This document shows, piece by piece, positions 41,762 to 52,195 of a stretch of DNA of 64,000 nt. A program made the position numbers and the translations under genes. Source of the stretch: Serratia grimesii NBRC 13537. Its GTDB lineage: Bacteria > Pseudomonadota > Gammaproteobacteria > Enterobacterales > Enterobacteriaceae. The number at the start of each line of letters is the position of its first letter. Positions within the stretch are counted from its first letter, which is position 1. The notes below the pieces were generated by a model, which worked only from the letters and a program-made list of their open reading frames with translations, was not told where the DNA came from and ran no database searches. The stretch is taken from positions 372,001 through 436,000 of the forward strand of contig NZ_BCTT01000006.1 in the NCBI RefSeq assembly GCF_001590905.1, in the 5' to 3' direction.

Positions 41762-42664
41762 GTGAAAATTGCCATTCTTTCGCGCGATGGAACGCTGTAT
41801 TCATGCAAGCGCTTGGTAGAGGCGGCGGAACAGCGTGGCCACTGCATTGATATTATTGACCCACTCTCCTGCTATATGAACATTAATCCGGCTGCGCCCA
41901 CTATCCATTATCGTGGCCGTCAGTTGGAGCGTTACGACGCCGTAATTCCCCGTATCGGCTCCGCAATCACCTTTTACGGCACTGCGGTGCTACGCCAGTT
42001 TGAGCTATTGGGCAGCTATCCGCTGAATGAGTCGGTGGCCATTACGCGTGCGCGCGACAAGCTGCGTTCTTTGCAATTGCTGGCACGCCAGGGCATAGAC
42101 CTGCCGATCACCGGTTTTGCGCATTCACCGGACGATACCGGTGATTTGATTGAACTGGTCGGCGGCGCTCCGTTAGTGGTCAAACTGGTAGAAGGCACGC
42201 AGGGTATCGGTGTGGTGTTGGCGGAAACTCGCCAGGCCGCAGAAAGCGTGATTGATGCCTTCCGCGGCCTTAATGCCCATATTTTGGTGCAAGAATATAT
42301 CCGCGAGGCTCAGGGCAGTGACGTGCGCTGTTTGGTGGTGGGCGGGAAGGTTGTGGCAGCCATTGAGCGGCAGGCCAAGCCCGGCGAGTTCCGTTCTAAC
42401 CTGCATCGTGGTGGCACGGCCCGCAAAGTGGTGATCACAGCCAAAGAGAGAGCGATGGCTGTGAAGGCCGCCACCACGCTGGGGTTGGATGTTGCCGGAG
42501 TTGATATCTTGCGTGCGGACCGTGGCCCGTTGGTGATGGAGGTCAACGCCTCACCGGGTTTGGAAGGCGTGGAAAGCACCACTGGGTTGGATATTGCGGG
42601 CATGATGATCGAGTATATCGAACAGCGTGGCAGACCGGGTTTCCGTCTGAAGTCGGGGGGCTAA
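41762..42664 (+). CDS. rimK: Ribosomal protein S6 glutamate ligase
   Basis: ATP-grasp ligase that adds glutamate residues to the C-terminus of ribosomal protein S6. Almost collinear with E. coli RimK. GTG start ([15 protein letters not shown]). The ATP-grasp core shows [41 protein letters not shown], and the Mg-binding [12 protein letters not shown]. Length 300 residues. GGGGTG lies upstream. Confidence 0.97.
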   Translation: MKIAILSRDGTLYSCKRLVEAAEQRGHCIDIIDPLSCYMNINPAAPTIHYRGRQLERYDAVIPRIGSAITFYGTAVLRQFELLGSYPLNESVAITRARDKLRSLQLLARQGIDLPITGFAHSPDDTGDLIELVGGAPLVVKLVEGTQGIGVVLAETRQAAESVIDAFRGLNAHILVQEYIREAQGSDVRCLVVGGKVVAAIERQAKPGEFRSNLHRGGTARKVVITAKERAMAVKAATTLGLDVAGVDILRADRGPLVMEVNASPGLEGVESTTGLDIAGMMIEYIEQRGRPGFRLKSGG

Positions 42665-42825
42665 TGGCCCCGAAGCGAATCTGTTTTTCTGCACGCGGTG
42701 ATACGACCTTTTCTCTGCCATATTTGCCCTAATAGCGAATTAAGCCGCATTGATCGTGGCATAGCGGGGCAATATTCCGTAAGCTATGCGCCTTTTCGTG
42801 TTTTGAATATTGTGAGGCTGGTATT

Positions 42826-43305
42826 ATGGATTCACTCATTGTCCCTGATTTGGCGTTGTTACGACGCTGGCTGGATCAATCGGGCATTTCATTCTTTGAG
42901 TGCGATTCCTGTCAGGCGCTGCACCTGCCGCACATGCAAAACTTCGACGGCGTTTTCGATGCCAAGCTTGATCTGGTTGATAACGTGCTTCTGTTCTCCG
43001 CACTGGCCGAAGTGAAACCGACTGCGCTGATCCCATTGGTGGCTGATCTCAGCCAAATCAATGCTAGTTCACTGACCATCAAAGCATTTGTTGATATCCA
43101 GGATGACAACCTACCGAAGTTGATCGTTTGTCAGGCGCTCAGCATTGCCGTTGGTGTCACGCTGGAGCAGTTCACCCACTTTATGCAGCAGGGTGAAGAA
43201 CAAATCTCAATGGTCATCCTCGAAGCGCGGGCGAACGATCTGCTGTTTATGGGTGACGAAGAAGAGAACACGGCTGCAGCTGACCGCCATCCAATGCTGC
43301 ACTGA
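42826..43305 (+). CDS. ybjN: YbjN family protein
   Basis: Soluble 159-residue protein of the YbjN family (related to type III secretion chaperones in fold), reported in E. coli as a stress-linked factor affecting motility and biofilm. Sequence begins MDSLIVPDLALLRRWLDQSGI and ends with an acidic MGDEEENTAAAD tail. GAGG precedes the ATG. Position between rimK and potF agrees with E. coli. Confidence 0.92.
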   Translation: MDSLIVPDLALLRRWLDQSGISFFECDSCQALHLPHMQNFDGVFDAKLDLVDNVLLFSALAEVKPTALIPLVADLSQINASSLTIKAFVDIQDDNLPKLIVCQALSIAVGVTLEQFTHFMQQGEEQISMVILEARANDLLFMGDEEENTAAADRHPMLH

Positions 43306-43713
43306 TCCCCACTGTACATTATGTGTGCCGCCCCTCTGGCGGCATGCTGCCATTATTCCCTTCCGCAATAATATATTCTGCGTTTTACCCTCTGTTGCCA
43401 GATATTTCTCGCCGTTTATGCCATTAATGGCGTATCACATAGAGAGAAACTGCATAAAAAATCGATAAAAGCCGGTTTTAACCCCGGAGGCTGGTGCGTT
43501 CCGGCAACAGCGGTTATGCTGCTGATTCTGCTAAGGGCTTGCGATTCCCCTGGTGACCTTGCGGGCTGGGCAATAGAAAAAGGCACATGCAATCAACTGC
43601 ATAGCCATTCAATCCGCGGTTGCAACGATTGCGCTCGATCAGGAAAGGTTTTGTATCATTTCGCGATACAAGTTCAATTCTATGATTCACCCCTGTTTTG
43701 GAGGTAGTTACGG
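43306..43713 (+). promoter_or_regulatory. Region between ybjN and potF
   Basis: 408 bases. Near the ybjN stop is a GCCGCC/GGCGGC hairpin without a T run. Before potF there is the dyad TTGTATC-N7-GATACAA (43651-43671), the best candidate operator. No gene is supported. Confidence 0.5.
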
Positions 43714-44823
43714 ATGGTCACCCAACGTAAAAAGTGGTTATCGGGTGTTGTTGCCGGCCTGCTGATGGCCGCGTCCGTCACAGCGTCAGCCGAGGAAAAA
43801 ACGCTGCACGTCTATAACTGGTCCGACTATATTGCGCCGGACACCTTAGCCAAATTCCAAAAAGAAACCGGTATTAAAGTGGTGTATGACGTCTTTGACT
43901 CCAACGAAGTGTTGGAAGGCAAACTGATGGCAGGCAGCACCGGTTATGATCTGGTTGTACCATCATCCAATTTCCTTGAGCGTCAGTCGCAGGCCGGCAT
44001 CTTTGAGCCGCTCGACAAGAGCAAAATACCGAATTACAAAAACCTTGATCCAGAGATGCTGAAGCTGGTGGCTCATAACGACAAGGATAACAAATACGGC
44101 ATCCCATACATGATGGTGACCACCGGTATCGGCTATAACGTTGATAAGGTGAAAGCCGTATTGGGCAAAGATGCACCGGTCAACAGTTGGGATCTGATCC
44201 TTAAACCGGAAAATCTCGAGAAGCTAAAAAGTTGTGGAGTTTCCTTCCTGGATGCGCCAAGCGAAGTTTACGCCACCGTACTGCATTATCTGGGTAAAGA
44301 TCCTAACAGCACCAACGCTGCGGATTACACCGGTGCGGCAAATGATCTGCTGCTCAAGCTGCGCCCGAACATCCGTTATTTCCATTCTTCACAGTACATC
44401 AACGATCTGGCGAATGGTGACATCTGTGTCGCGATCGGCTGGTCCGGTGACGTCATGCAAGCCGCCAACCGTGCCAAAGAGGCGAAGAACGGCGTGAACA
44501 TTGCTTACGCCATTCCAAAAGAGGGGGCGTTGACTTACTTTGATATGTTTGCCATGCCGGCAGATGCCAAAAGTAAAGATGCCGCTTATCAGTTCCTGAA
44601 TTTCTTACTGAAGCCGGACATCATGGCTGATATCAGTAACCATGTTTACTATGCTAATGCGGTCAAGGACTCTACACCACTGGTGAACGCCGACGTGCGT
44701 GATAACCCGAACGTGTATCCGCCTGCGGATATTCGCGCCAAGCTGTTCACGTTGAATGTACAGTCGCCGAAACTGGACCGCGTCATTACCCGTGCCTGGA
44801 CTAAAGTTAAAAGCGGGAAGTAA
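43714..44823 (+). CDS. potF: Putrescine-binding periplasmic protein
   Basis: Binding protein of the PotFGHI putrescine importer, 369 residues. Signal peptide ends near VTASAEEK. The mature start TLHVYNWSDYIAPDT is the family hallmark; aromatic and acidic polyamine ligands lie in YNWSDYI, SSNFLERQ and CVAIGWSGDV. GGAGG precedes the ATG. The next gene, potG, begins 139 bases on. Confidence 0.96.
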   Translation: MVTQRKKWLSGVVAGLLMAASVTASAEEKTLHVYNWSDYIAPDTLAKFQKETGIKVVYDVFDSNEVLEGKLMAGSTGYDLVVPSSNFLERQSQAGIFEPLDKSKIPNYKNLDPEMLKLVAHNDKDNKYGIPYMMVTTGIGYNVDKVKAVLGKDAPVNSWDLILKPENLEKLKSCGVSFLDAPSEVYATVLHYLGKDPNSTNAADYTGAANDLLLKLRPNIRYFHSSQYINDLANGDICVAIGWSGDVMQAANRAKEAKNGVNIAYAIPKEGALTYFDMFAMPADAKSKDAAYQFLNFLLKPDIMADISNHVYYANAVKDSTPLVNADVRDNPNVYPPADIRAKLFTLNVQSPKLDRVITRAWTKVKSGK

Positions 44824-44962
44824 TACTCAGGGCTCAGTATACCGGGCCCGGTTTTCCCCGTTGTATTAACCAGCAGGTGGGTCCTCCCCGCCTGCGTTGC
44901 CATTTTGGGCCATGGCAATCGCCGTGGTTTTTTGTCCTGTTTTGCACCGGAGAGCACCCCGA

Positions 44963-46095
44963 TTGAACGACGTCATCCCTCGTCCTCAAGCCAAATCGCA
45001 GAAGGTTTTCACTCCTCTGCTGGAAATCCGTAACCTCACTAAAACCTTTGATGGCCAAAATGCGGTCGAAGACGTTAGCCTGACCATCTATAAAGGCGAA
45101 ATATTTGCATTATTGGGCCCTTCGGGCTGCGGCAAGTCGACGTTGTTACGTATGCTGGCCGGCTTTGAACAGCCGACGGAAGGGCAAATAGTGCTCGATG
45201 GGCAGGATATGTCGCACGTGCCACCTTACCAGCGGCCGATCAACATGATGTTCCAGTCCTACGCGCTGTTCCCACACATGACGGTAGAGCAAAACATCGC
45301 TTTTGGCCTGAAACAGGACAAAATGCCGCGTGCAGAAATCACCGACCGGGTGGCGGAAATGCTGTCACTGGTACATATGCAGGAGTTCGCCAAACGTAAA
45401 CCTCACCAGCTTTCCGGTGGTCAACGCCAACGTGTGGCGCTGGCACGTAGCTTGGCTAAACGACCGAAATTGCTGTTACTCGATGAACCTATGGGGCGCT
45501 GGATAAAAAGCTACGAGATCGGATGCAGCTGGAAGTAACGGACATTCTTGAGCGTGTCGGTGTGACCTGCGTGATGGTAACTCACGATCAAGAAGAAGCG
45601 ATGACCATGGCAGGTCGCATTGCCATTATGAACCGCGGTAAGTTTGTGCAGATTGGCGAGCCGGAAGAGATCTACGAGCATCCGAACAGCCGCTTTAGCG
45701 CGGAGTTTATCGGCTCAGTCAATGTGTTTGATTGTGTGCTGCAAGAGCGCCATGAGGACGCATTGATCCTGCAAAGCCCCGGCTTGCGTCACGCGATCAA
45801 AGTAGATTCTGATGCCTCGGTGGTAGACGGCGTGCCGATCCAGGTCGCCCTGAGACCAGAAAAAATCATGTTATGCGAAGACGTGCCGCAAGATGGCTGC
45901 AACTTTGCGGTAGGGGAAGTTGCGCATATCGCCTATCTCGGTGACTTGTCTATCTATCACGTGAAATTACTCAGCGGCCAGATGATCAGTGCCCAGTTGC
46001 AAAACGGCCATCGTTTCCGCAAAGGGATGCCGACCTGGGGCGATGAAGTGCGTCTGTGCTGGGAAGCCGACAGCTGTGTCGTGTTGACGGTGTAG
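44963..46095 (+). pseudogene. potG: Putrescine transporter ATP-binding protein, interrupted by a frameshift
   Basis: ATPase of the putrescine importer, split in two frames. The first part (TTG start, [11 protein letters not shown]...) has Walker [18 protein letters not shown] and Walker [10 protein letters not shown], then shifts into an unrelated 13-residue tail and stops at 45536. The second part, in the next frame, continues [29 protein letters not shown] and the TOBE domain to the usual ending. The G run at 45493-45496 has four bases; a fifth would restore [18 protein letters not shown] and a 377-residue protein as in E. coli. So it is either a genuine one-base deletion or a sequencing error. 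The flanking pot genes are intact. Confidence 0.9.
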
Positions 46096-46114
46096 AAGGT
46101 GGGGAAAAATCATT

Positions 46115-47080
46115 ATGACAATGCTTGCTGAACGCACGCCGCCGGAACCGCCGGCTAAAACGTCCGGTCCATTGAAAGCGTTTTTCCAGCGTTTGCAGAT
46201 GGCCCATGGCCGCAAGCTGGTGATTGCGGTGCCATTGCTGTGGCTGACGTTATTGTTCCTGTTGCCGTTCCTGATTGTGTTCAAGATAAGCCTGGCAGAA
46301 CTGGCGCTGGCCGTCCCACCTTATACTGACTTGATGAGTTGGGCAGAGGGTAAGCTGGATATTGCACTTAACTTTGCCAACTACCTGCAACTGACCGACG
46401 ACCCGCTGTATCTGGACGCCTATTTGCAATCGCTGCAAGTTGCAGCGGTGTCGACAGTGTGCTGCCTGATCATTGGGTATCCGTTGGCCTGGGCAGTGGC
46501 ACACAGCAAGGCGTCGACCCGCAATATTTTGCTGTTGCTGGTGATCTTGCCGTCGTGGACCTCGTTTTTAATCCGGGTTTATGCCTGGATGGGCATTTTG
46601 AAAAACAACGGTATTCTTAACAACTTCCTGTTGTGGCTGGGTGTGATTGATCAGCCATTGGTGATTCTGCACACCAATCTGGCAGTGTATATCGGTGTTG
46701 TGTATTCCTACCTGCCGTTTATGGTGTTGCCGATTTATACCGCGTTAACACGGTTGGATTACTCGTTGGTGGAGGCCTCACTTGATCTGGGCGCCAAACC
46801 GTTGAAAACCTTTTTCAGTGTGATTATGCCGTTGACGCGTGGCGGCATCATTGCTGGATCGATGCTGGTGTTTATCCCGGCGGTCGGCGAATTTGTCATC
46901 CCTGAACTATTGGGCGGGCCCGACAGTATTATGATTGGGCGGGTGTTGTGGCAGGAGTTCTTTAATAACCGCGACTGGCCGGTGGCCTCGGCGGTCGCCA
47001 CCGTCATGCTGTTGCTGTTGATCGTACCGATTCTCTGGTTCCACAAGCACCAGAACAAGGAAATGGGAGGGCAGGGATGA
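46115..47080 (+). CDS. potH: Putrescine transporter permease PotH
   Basis: Inner-membrane permease, 321 residues, about six helices preceded by a cytoplasmic N-terminus. The EAA loop is VEASLDLGAKPLKTFFSVIMPLTRGG. It pairs with PotI to form the pore. The ATG follows GGGG at ten bases, 19 bases after potG, and its stop overlaps potI. Confidence 0.96.
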   Translation: MTMLAERTPPEPPAKTSGPLKAFFQRLQMAHGRKLVIAVPLLWLTLLFLLPFLIVFKISLAELALAVPPYTDLMSWAEGKLDIALNFANYLQLTDDPLYLDAYLQSLQVAAVSTVCCLIIGYPLAWAVAHSKASTRNILLLLVILPSWTSFLIRVYAWMGILKNNGILNNFLLWLGVIDQPLVILHTNLAVYIGVVYSYLPFMVLPIYTALTRLDYSLVEASLDLGAKPLKTFFSVIMPLTRGGIIAGSMLVFIPAVGEFVIPELLGGPDSIMIGRVLWQEFFNNRDWPVASAVATVMLLLLIVPILWFHKHQNKEMGGQG

Positions 47081-47922
47081 ACAACTTGCCGGTAGTACGT
47101 TCACCGTGGCGCATCGCTATTTTAGTCATTGGTTTCACGTTTTTGTATGCACCGATGCTGATGCTGGTGGTTTACTCGTTTAACAGTTCCAAGCTGGTGA
47201 CGGTGTGGGCTGGCTGGTCGACGCGTTGGTATATTGAGTTGTTCCATGATTCGGCGATGATCAGTGCCGTTGGGCTGAGCTTGACGATTGCTGCTGCCTC
47301 CGCGACCGCTGCCGTGGTGCTTGGCGCTATAGCGGCAGTTGTTATGGTACGTTTTGGCCGTTTCCGCGGTTCAACTGGTTTTGCCTTTATGCTGACGGCT
47401 CCCTTGGTTATGCCGGATGTGATCACCGGCCTGTCGTTGCTGTTGCTGTTTGTGGCGATGGGGCATGCGTTTGGCTGGCCGTCGGAACGTGGCATGTTTA
47501 CCATTTGGCTGGCCCATGTCACCTTTTGTACTGCTTATGTATCGGTGGTGATCAGTGCGCGTTTGCGTGAATTGGATCGCTCTATCGAAGAAGCCGCCAT
47601 GGATTTGGGTGCGACACCGCTGAAAGTGTTCTTTGTGATCACTTTGCCAATGATTGCACCCGCGCTGATCGCCGGTTGGATGCTGGCTTTCACCCTGTCG
47701 CTGGACGACCTGGTTATCGCCAGCTTTGTTGCCGGGCCGGGCGCTACCACTTTGCCGATGCTGGTGTTCTCCAGTGTACGCATGGGGGTGAACCCAGAAA
47801 TTAACGCGTTGGCGAGTTTAATTCTGCTGGTGGTTGGGGTTATTGGCTTGATTGCTTGGTGGTTTATGGCGCGCTCGGAAAAACAGCGATCGCGCGAATT
47901 ACAAAAGGCTGCCCGTAGCTGA
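47077..47922 (+). CDS. potI: Putrescine transporter permease PotI
   Basis: Second permease, 281 residues with six helices. The EAA loop is EEAAMDLGATPLKVFFVITLPMIAPALIAG. The ATG overlaps the potH stop by four bases (ATGA), indicating coupled translation. Last gene of the operon. Confidence 0.96.
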   Translation: MNNLPVVRSPWRIAILVIGFTFLYAPMLMLVVYSFNSSKLVTVWAGWSTRWYIELFHDSAMISAVGLSLTIAAASATAAVVLGAIAAVVMVRFGRFRGSTGFAFMLTAPLVMPDVITGLSLLLLFVAMGHAFGWPSERGMFTIWLAHVTFCTAYVSVVISARLRELDRSIEEAAMDLGATPLKVFFVITLPMIAPALIAGWMLAFTLSLDDLVIASFVAGPGATTLPMLVFSSVRMGVNPEINALASLILLVVGVIGLIAWWFMARSEKQRSRELQKAARS

Positions 47923-48083
47923 GTCTGAGCAAACCTGCTATTTTTGCAATAATTGGTATTGCAATTGATTACCTGACTTTATATACGCCGTTTAAACAGC
48001 CCCAATGAAGGTCGAATTGCCGTGTTATTGGCGGTGGTTTGCAAGGGGCTGTGGCGTTTCGTTACGGAACATGGATATGTCAC

Positions 48084-48554
48084 ATGCTGAACAGCAGGCA
48101 GGGAATGGGAACGACTTCAGATGCGCCAGTACCGGTGATGGTTGCGGGTACAGCGATGGTAGCTATCAAATGCGTCAGCGTGCTGTTGCTGTTGGGTGAG
48201 CTGGGCGTTGATGGCGCTCAGGAGTTTGTCAGTACCAGTGCGCAGGCCTGGGATTCTACCTTGATCTTTCTGGCGGGTTTGTTACTGCTGTGTCTGCAAA
48301 TCAGTTGTGGTTTCGCGGTGATGCGTGGTCGCAATTGGGGGCGTTGGATCTATGTTGTCTGTCAGTGTCTCGTGGTCGGTTATCTGCTGTTGGCTACCAT
48401 TGGCAGTTTTCTGCCGGAAGTATTTACCGTTGAGGGGGAAAGTAGTGCGCAGATCCTGCACGAACTGATTCTGCAAAAAATCCCTGATGTTGTCATTCTG
48501 GCATTACTGTTTATCCCTACGACCAGCCGCCGGTTTTTCGCTGCACATCATTGA
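48084..48554 (+). CDS. ybjO: Inner-membrane protein YbjO
   Basis: Membrane protein of unknown function, about 156 residues with four hydrophobic segments. FAVMRGRNWGRWIYVVCQ and the end LLFIPTTSRRFF match E. coli YbjO in type, as does the position between potI and rlmC. The start is uncertain: ATG here, ATG at 48105 with a better AGGCAGGGA leader, or an earlier codon at 48039. Confidence 0.82.
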   Translation: MLNSRQGMGTTSDAPVPVMVAGTAMVAIKCVSVLLLLGELGVDGAQEFVSTSAQAWDSTLIFLAGLLLLCLQISCGFAVMRGRNWGRWIYVVCQCLVVGYLLLATIGSFLPEVFTVEGESSAQILHELILQKIPDVVILALLFIPTTSRRFFAAHH

Positions 48555-48558
48555 GATT

Positions 48559-48619
48559 TTCTACCCAGTGCTTTTCAGACCGTCACGTTGCGGCTGCAAC
48601 TTGAAAGCTATAGGGTATA
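48559..48619. repeat. Short ERIC-related palindromic repeat, copy 2
   Basis: Right half GGCTGCAACTTGAAAGCTATA then GGGTATA matches the other copies; the left arm (CTACCC, CTTTTCAG) is more decayed. It lies between ybjO and rlmC, just before the rlmC leader. Confidence 0.7.
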
Positions 48620-48680
48620 GCGGCGCAGAGTGCTAAACTCTGCGCCCTTAATTCTTCATCCTGAACCTAGAGTACTCTTC

Positions 48681-49808
48681 ATGCATTGCGCTTTGTATAC
48701 GGCGGGCACTTGCCGTTCCTGTCAGTGGCTGGAAAAGCCTTACCCGCAGCAACTGACAGACAAACAGCACCATCTGCAATCACTGCTGGCCGACCGTGAT
48801 GTCGCACAGTGGTTGGAGCCGATTGCCGGCGAGCAGAGCGCATTTCGCAATAAAGCAAAAATGGTGGTCAGTGGCAGCGTAGAGCGTCCGTTGCTCGGCA
48901 TGTTGCATCGTGATGGCACCCCAGTTGATCTCAGCGCCTGTCCGCTCTATCCCGCCAGTTTTGCCCCAATGTTTGATGTGCTGAAAAGCTTTATTGCTCG
49001 GGCCGGCCTGACGCCTTACAACGTGGCGCGGAAGCGCGGCGAACTGAAATACCTGTTGTTAACTGAAAGTACCCATAGCGGCGGCGTGATGCTGCGCTTT
49101 GTGCTGCGTTCAGAGAGTAAACTGGCGCAGTTACGTGCTGCGCTGCCGTGGTTACAGCAACAGTTGCCGCAGCTCAGGGTGATCTCTGCCAATATTCAGC
49201 CGGTGCATATGGCGATTATGGAAGGGGAGCGTGAAATTCCTCTGACCGAGTTGCAGGCACTGGAAGAGCAGTTTAATCAGGTGCCGTTGTATATCCGCCC
49301 GCAAAGTTTTTTCCAGACCAATCCGCAGGTGGCTGCCGACCTGTATGCCACCGCCCGTGACTGGGTGCGCGCGTTAGGCATCAATAGCATGTGGGATCTG
49401 TTCTGCGGTGTGGGTGGCTTTGGACTGCACTGCGCGCAGCCGGAAACGCGTTTGATGGGGATTGAGATCAGCGCAGAGGCTATTGCCTGTGCACGCCAGT
49501 CGGCGAAAGCCTTGGGTTTGCAACATGTTGACTTTCAGGCGCTGGATTCTACGCAGTTCGCCACCGCTGAGGGCAGCGTACCTCAACTGGTGCTGGTCAA
49601 CCCGCCGCGACGTGGTATTGGTAAGGCATTGTGTGACTATTTAAACCAGATGGCTCCCGGCTATATTTTGTATTCGAGTTGCAACGCCGAGAGTATGGCA
49701 AAAGACATTCAAATGTTGCCGGATTACCGCATTGAACGCGTGCAGCTGTTTGATATGTTCCCTCATACTGCCCATTACGAAGTGCTGACGCTGCTGGTGC
49801 GTAATTAA
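48681..49808 (+). CDS. rlmC: 23S rRNA (uracil-747-C5)-methyltransferase
   Basis: SAM-dependent RNA methyltransferase forming m5U747 in 23S rRNA. Four cysteines near both N-terminal blocks ([16 protein letters not shown] and the later [10 protein letters not shown]) bind a [4Fe-4S] cluster. The SAM site is [22 protein letters not shown] and the catalytic Cys region [12 protein letters not shown] follow. Length 375 residues matches E. coli. Ribosome-binding site weak; the start was chosen by family alignment. Confidence 0.96.
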   Translation: MHCALYTAGTCRSCQWLEKPYPQQLTDKQHHLQSLLADRDVAQWLEPIAGEQSAFRNKAKMVVSGSVERPLLGMLHRDGTPVDLSACPLYPASFAPMFDVLKSFIARAGLTPYNVARKRGELKYLLLTESTHSGGVMLRFVLRSESKLAQLRAALPWLQQQLPQLRVISANIQPVHMAIMEGEREIPLTELQALEEQFNQVPLYIRPQSFFQTNPQVAADLYATARDWVRALGINSMWDLFCGVGGFGLHCAQPETRLMGIEISAEAIACARQSAKALGLQHVDFQALDSTQFATAEGSVPQLVLVNPPRRGIGKALCDYLNQMAPGYILYSSCNAESMAKDIQMLPDYRIERVQLFDMFPHTAHYEVLTLLVRN

Positions 49809-49809
49809 A

Positions 49810-49831
49810 AAGGCCCGATAAATCGGGCCTT
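49810..49831 (-). terminator. Terminator of artJ
   Basis: AAGGCCCGAT/ATCGGGCCTT stem; on the minus strand it is followed by five T residues, 28 bases after the artJ stop. It probably also serves rlmC. Confidence 0.85.
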
Positions 49832-49858
49832 GAAAGTGTCAGATTTGATCTCACGTTT

Positions 49859-50593
49859 TTACTGTGGGAACCACTTGTCACTGATGGCTTTGTAAGTGCC
49901 GTCGGCCTTGATGGCATCCAGCGCACTGTTCAGTTTGGCCAACAGCGCTTGGTTATCCGGTCGTACGGCAATGCCCAGGCCGGTTCCGAAGTATTGTGCG
50001 TCTGTCACGTGTTCACCGACCGGAGCCAACTGAGGGTTATTCTTCAGCCATTCATTCACTACCGCAGTATCACCGAATACGCCGTCAATGCGGCCATTTT
50101 TGAGTTCGAGAATGGCATTCTGATAGCTGTCGTAAGAGACGGTATTAATCTCCGGATGCTTATCCTGCATGTATTTCTGATGGGTAGTGCCATTCTCCAT
50201 GCCGATTTTTTTGCCTTTCAGATCGGCCAGCGAGCTGAATTTGCCTTTTTGAGCAATCACAATTGCCGAATTGGCGTAATAGGGTTGAGTAAAGGCTACT
50301 TGCTTGCTGCGCTCTGGCGTGATGTCCATACCGGAGATTACCGCATCGTATTTTTTGAATTTCAGTGCAGCGATCAGACTGTCGAACGCCTGATTGGTGA
50401 AGGTGCATTCGGCCTTCATTTGTTTGCATAATGCGTTAGCCAAGTCGATATCAAAACCCACAATCTTGTTACTGGCATCCAGCGATTCGAACGGTGGGTA
50501 GGTGGCTGAAGAGGCAAAGCGAATGGTCTCTGCGGCACTGGCATTAAAGGCTAAAGTCGCGAGTACTGTAGCGGCCAGTATTAGTTTTTTCAT
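49859..50593 (-). CDS. artJ: Arginine-binding periplasmic protein ArtJ
   Basis: High-affinity arginine-binding protein of the Art importer, 244 residues. Signal peptide ends FNASAAE; the ligand site is built from SSATYPPFESLD, AVISGMDITPERS and KIGMENGTTHQKY. Its mature sequence is a close paralogue of artI. The gene has its own promoter with tandem ARG boxes, as expected for ArgR control, and its own terminator, separate from the artPIQM operon. Confidence 0.95.
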   Translation of the reverse strand: MKKLILAATVLATLAFNASAAETIRFASSATYPPFESLDASNKIVGFDIDLANALCKQMKAECTFTNQAFDSLIAALKFKKYDAVISGMDITPERSKQVAFTQPYYANSAIVIAQKGKFSSLADLKGKKIGMENGTTHQKYMQDKHPEINTVSYDSYQNAILELKNGRIDGVFGDTAVVNEWLKNNPQLAPVGEHVTDAQYFGTGLGIAVRPDNQALLAKLNSALDAIKADGTYKAISDKWFPQ

Positions 50594-50705
50594 GCGTAAA
50601 GCTCCTGTCTGTAAGCCTGCGTATTTTTATCTCGTCACCGCTTGATTTTAATGACAATAACCCAAAGGTTTTGGCGACTGTTGGTCGTCATTAACCCTGC
50701 CATTT

Positions 50706-50744
50706 AATGAATTAATATGCAATATAAATGATTAAAAATTATCA
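50706..50744 (-). promoter_or_regulatory. Tandem ARG boxes upstream of artJ
   Basis: Two 18-base ArgR-type sites with exactly three bases between them: AATGAATTAATATGCAAT and AATGATTAAAAATTATCA. The first differs from TGAAT-N4-ATTCA at one inner position; the second is more degenerate. Paired boxes at this spacing are typical of ArgR operators. Confidence 0.75.
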
Positions 50745-50751
50745 TGGGACA

Positions 50752-50780
50752 TAAAAAAGCCCTGCACAATGTCAGGGCTT
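50752..50780 (-). terminator. Terminator of the artPIQM operon
   Basis: AAGCCCTG/CAGGGCTT with a 7-base loop followed by six T residues on the minus strand, 21 bases past the artM stop. Confidence 0.9.
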
Positions 50781-50801
50781 AGAGGCTTTCTTTCAGCGTG
50801 C

Positions 50802-51470
50802 TTAGTTGCGACGCTCAAATGCTAGCGCCCGACGCTCTACCACACGCATCAGTAGTGTCAGCAGGCCATTAACGCACAGGTATACCAGCCCGGCAGCGCC
50901 AAACACCATCACGTCGTAGGTACGGCCATACATCAGCTGGCTGTAGCCCATCACTTCCATCAGGGTAATGGTGTAGGCCAGTGAAGTACTCTTGAACACC
51001 AGCACGACTTCGTTGGAATAAGAGGACAACGCACGTTTAAAGGCGAAGGGCAGCAGGATACGCAGTGACTGCGTACGCGACATGCCGAGCGCTTCACAGG
51101 ATTGCCATTGACCCGCTGGGATTGCGCGTACCGCCCCGTAAAACAGCTGGGTGGTGTAAGCCGCGCTGTTCAGCGCCAGTGCGACCATCGCACAGAGCCA
51201 GGGTTGCGACAGTAAGTCCCATAACCATGGATATTCGCGGATCGCCGGGAACTGACCTGGACCGTAGTAGATCAGGAATATCTGCACCAGCAATGGCGTA
51301 CCGGTAAACAGTGTGATGTAGATTTTCACCAATGGCGTCAGGATCGGTGTTTTCAGCGTCAGGATCACCGTCAGCACCAGTGACAGTATGAGTGCCACGA
51401 TCAGTGCGGTAATGGTCAACGTCAGACTGGTATGCAGCCCTTTGATTATCTCTGGCAAGAACTCAAACAT
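50802..51470 (-). CDS. artM: Arginine ABC transporter permease ArtM
   Basis: Polar amino acid permease, 222 residues with about five helices. Typical blocks are ITLFTGTPLLVQIFLIYYG and the EAA-type loop CEALGMSRTQSLRILLPFAFKRAL. It forms the membrane pore with ArtQ. The ATG shares one base with the artQ stop (TGATG). Confidence 0.96.
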   Translation of the reverse strand: MFEFLPEIIKGLHTSLTLTITALIVALILSLVLTVILTLKTPILTPLVKIYITLFTGTPLLVQIFLIYYGPGQFPAIREYPWLWDLLSQPWLCAMVALALNSAAYTTQLFYGAVRAIPAGQWQSCEALGMSRTQSLRILLPFAFKRALSSYSNEVVLVFKSTSLAYTITLMEVMGYSQLMYGRTYDVMVFGAAGLVYLCVNGLLTLLMRVVERRALAFERRN

Positions 51471-52186
51471 CAGGATGGCCCTCGCTCAAAACGCGTGGTG
51501 CGCAGTTCGATGCGTTTAATGATGTACTGGCTGAACAGGGTGACCACCAGATAAATCGCCGCCGCTATCACGTACCAGGTAAAAGGTTCCTGGGTGCGTG
51601 TGGCGATGCTTTTGGTTTGCAGCATCAAATCATTAACGCTGATCAACGACACCAGTGCAGTATCTTTCAGCAAAACCAGCCATTGGTTGCCAAGGCCCGG
51701 CAGGGCATGGCGCCACATCTGCGGCATGATCAGGCGAAAGAAAATCGCTGCGGTGCTCATCCCCAGTGCCTGACCGGATTCCCATTGCCCTTGTGGAACG
51801 GCTTTCAACGCACCACGCAACGTTTGCGACGCATAGGCAGAATAGAGCAGGGCGAGCGCAATAACACCGCACAGGAACGGACTGACTTCGAAGTTATCAA
51901 TCGCTAACTGGATGGGCAGTTGGAACACACCGAAATTCAGGGTGAAGCCATCGGACAGCATCAATAGCAGCTGCGATGAACCGAAATAGATGAACAGCAC
52001 CACCAGAATTTCCGGCAGGCCGCGCAGCAGGGTGACCCAGGCAGTGCCGAGCCAACTAACCACTTTCCAGCGTGATGACTCCCAGACGGCAAACAGCATC
52101 GCCAGGATCAGCCCAAGGATAAGGGCACAAACGGCAAGGCCGACGGTCATCCCGGCGGCGCTTGCTAAAGGTTGGATTTCATTCAT
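51470..52186 (-). CDS. artQ: Arginine ABC transporter permease ArtQ
   Basis: Second permease, 238 residues. Conserved [18 protein letters not shown] and the loop [27 protein letters not shown] are those of the HisQ/ArtQ group. It follows artI after nine bases and overlaps artM. Confidence 0.96.
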   Translation of the reverse strand: MNEIQPLASAAGMTVGLAVCALILGLILAMLFAVWESSRWKVVSWLGTAWVTLLRGLPEILVVLFIYFGSSQLLLMLSDGFTLNFGVFQLPIQLAIDNFEVSPFLCGVIALALLYSAYASQTLRGALKAVPQGQWESGQALGMSTAAIFFRLIMPQMWRHALPGLGNQWLVLLKDTALVSLISVNDLMLQTKSIATRTQEPFTWYVIAAAIYLVVTLFSQYIIKRIELRTTRFERGPS

Positions 52187-52195
52187 CAGGGTTGA

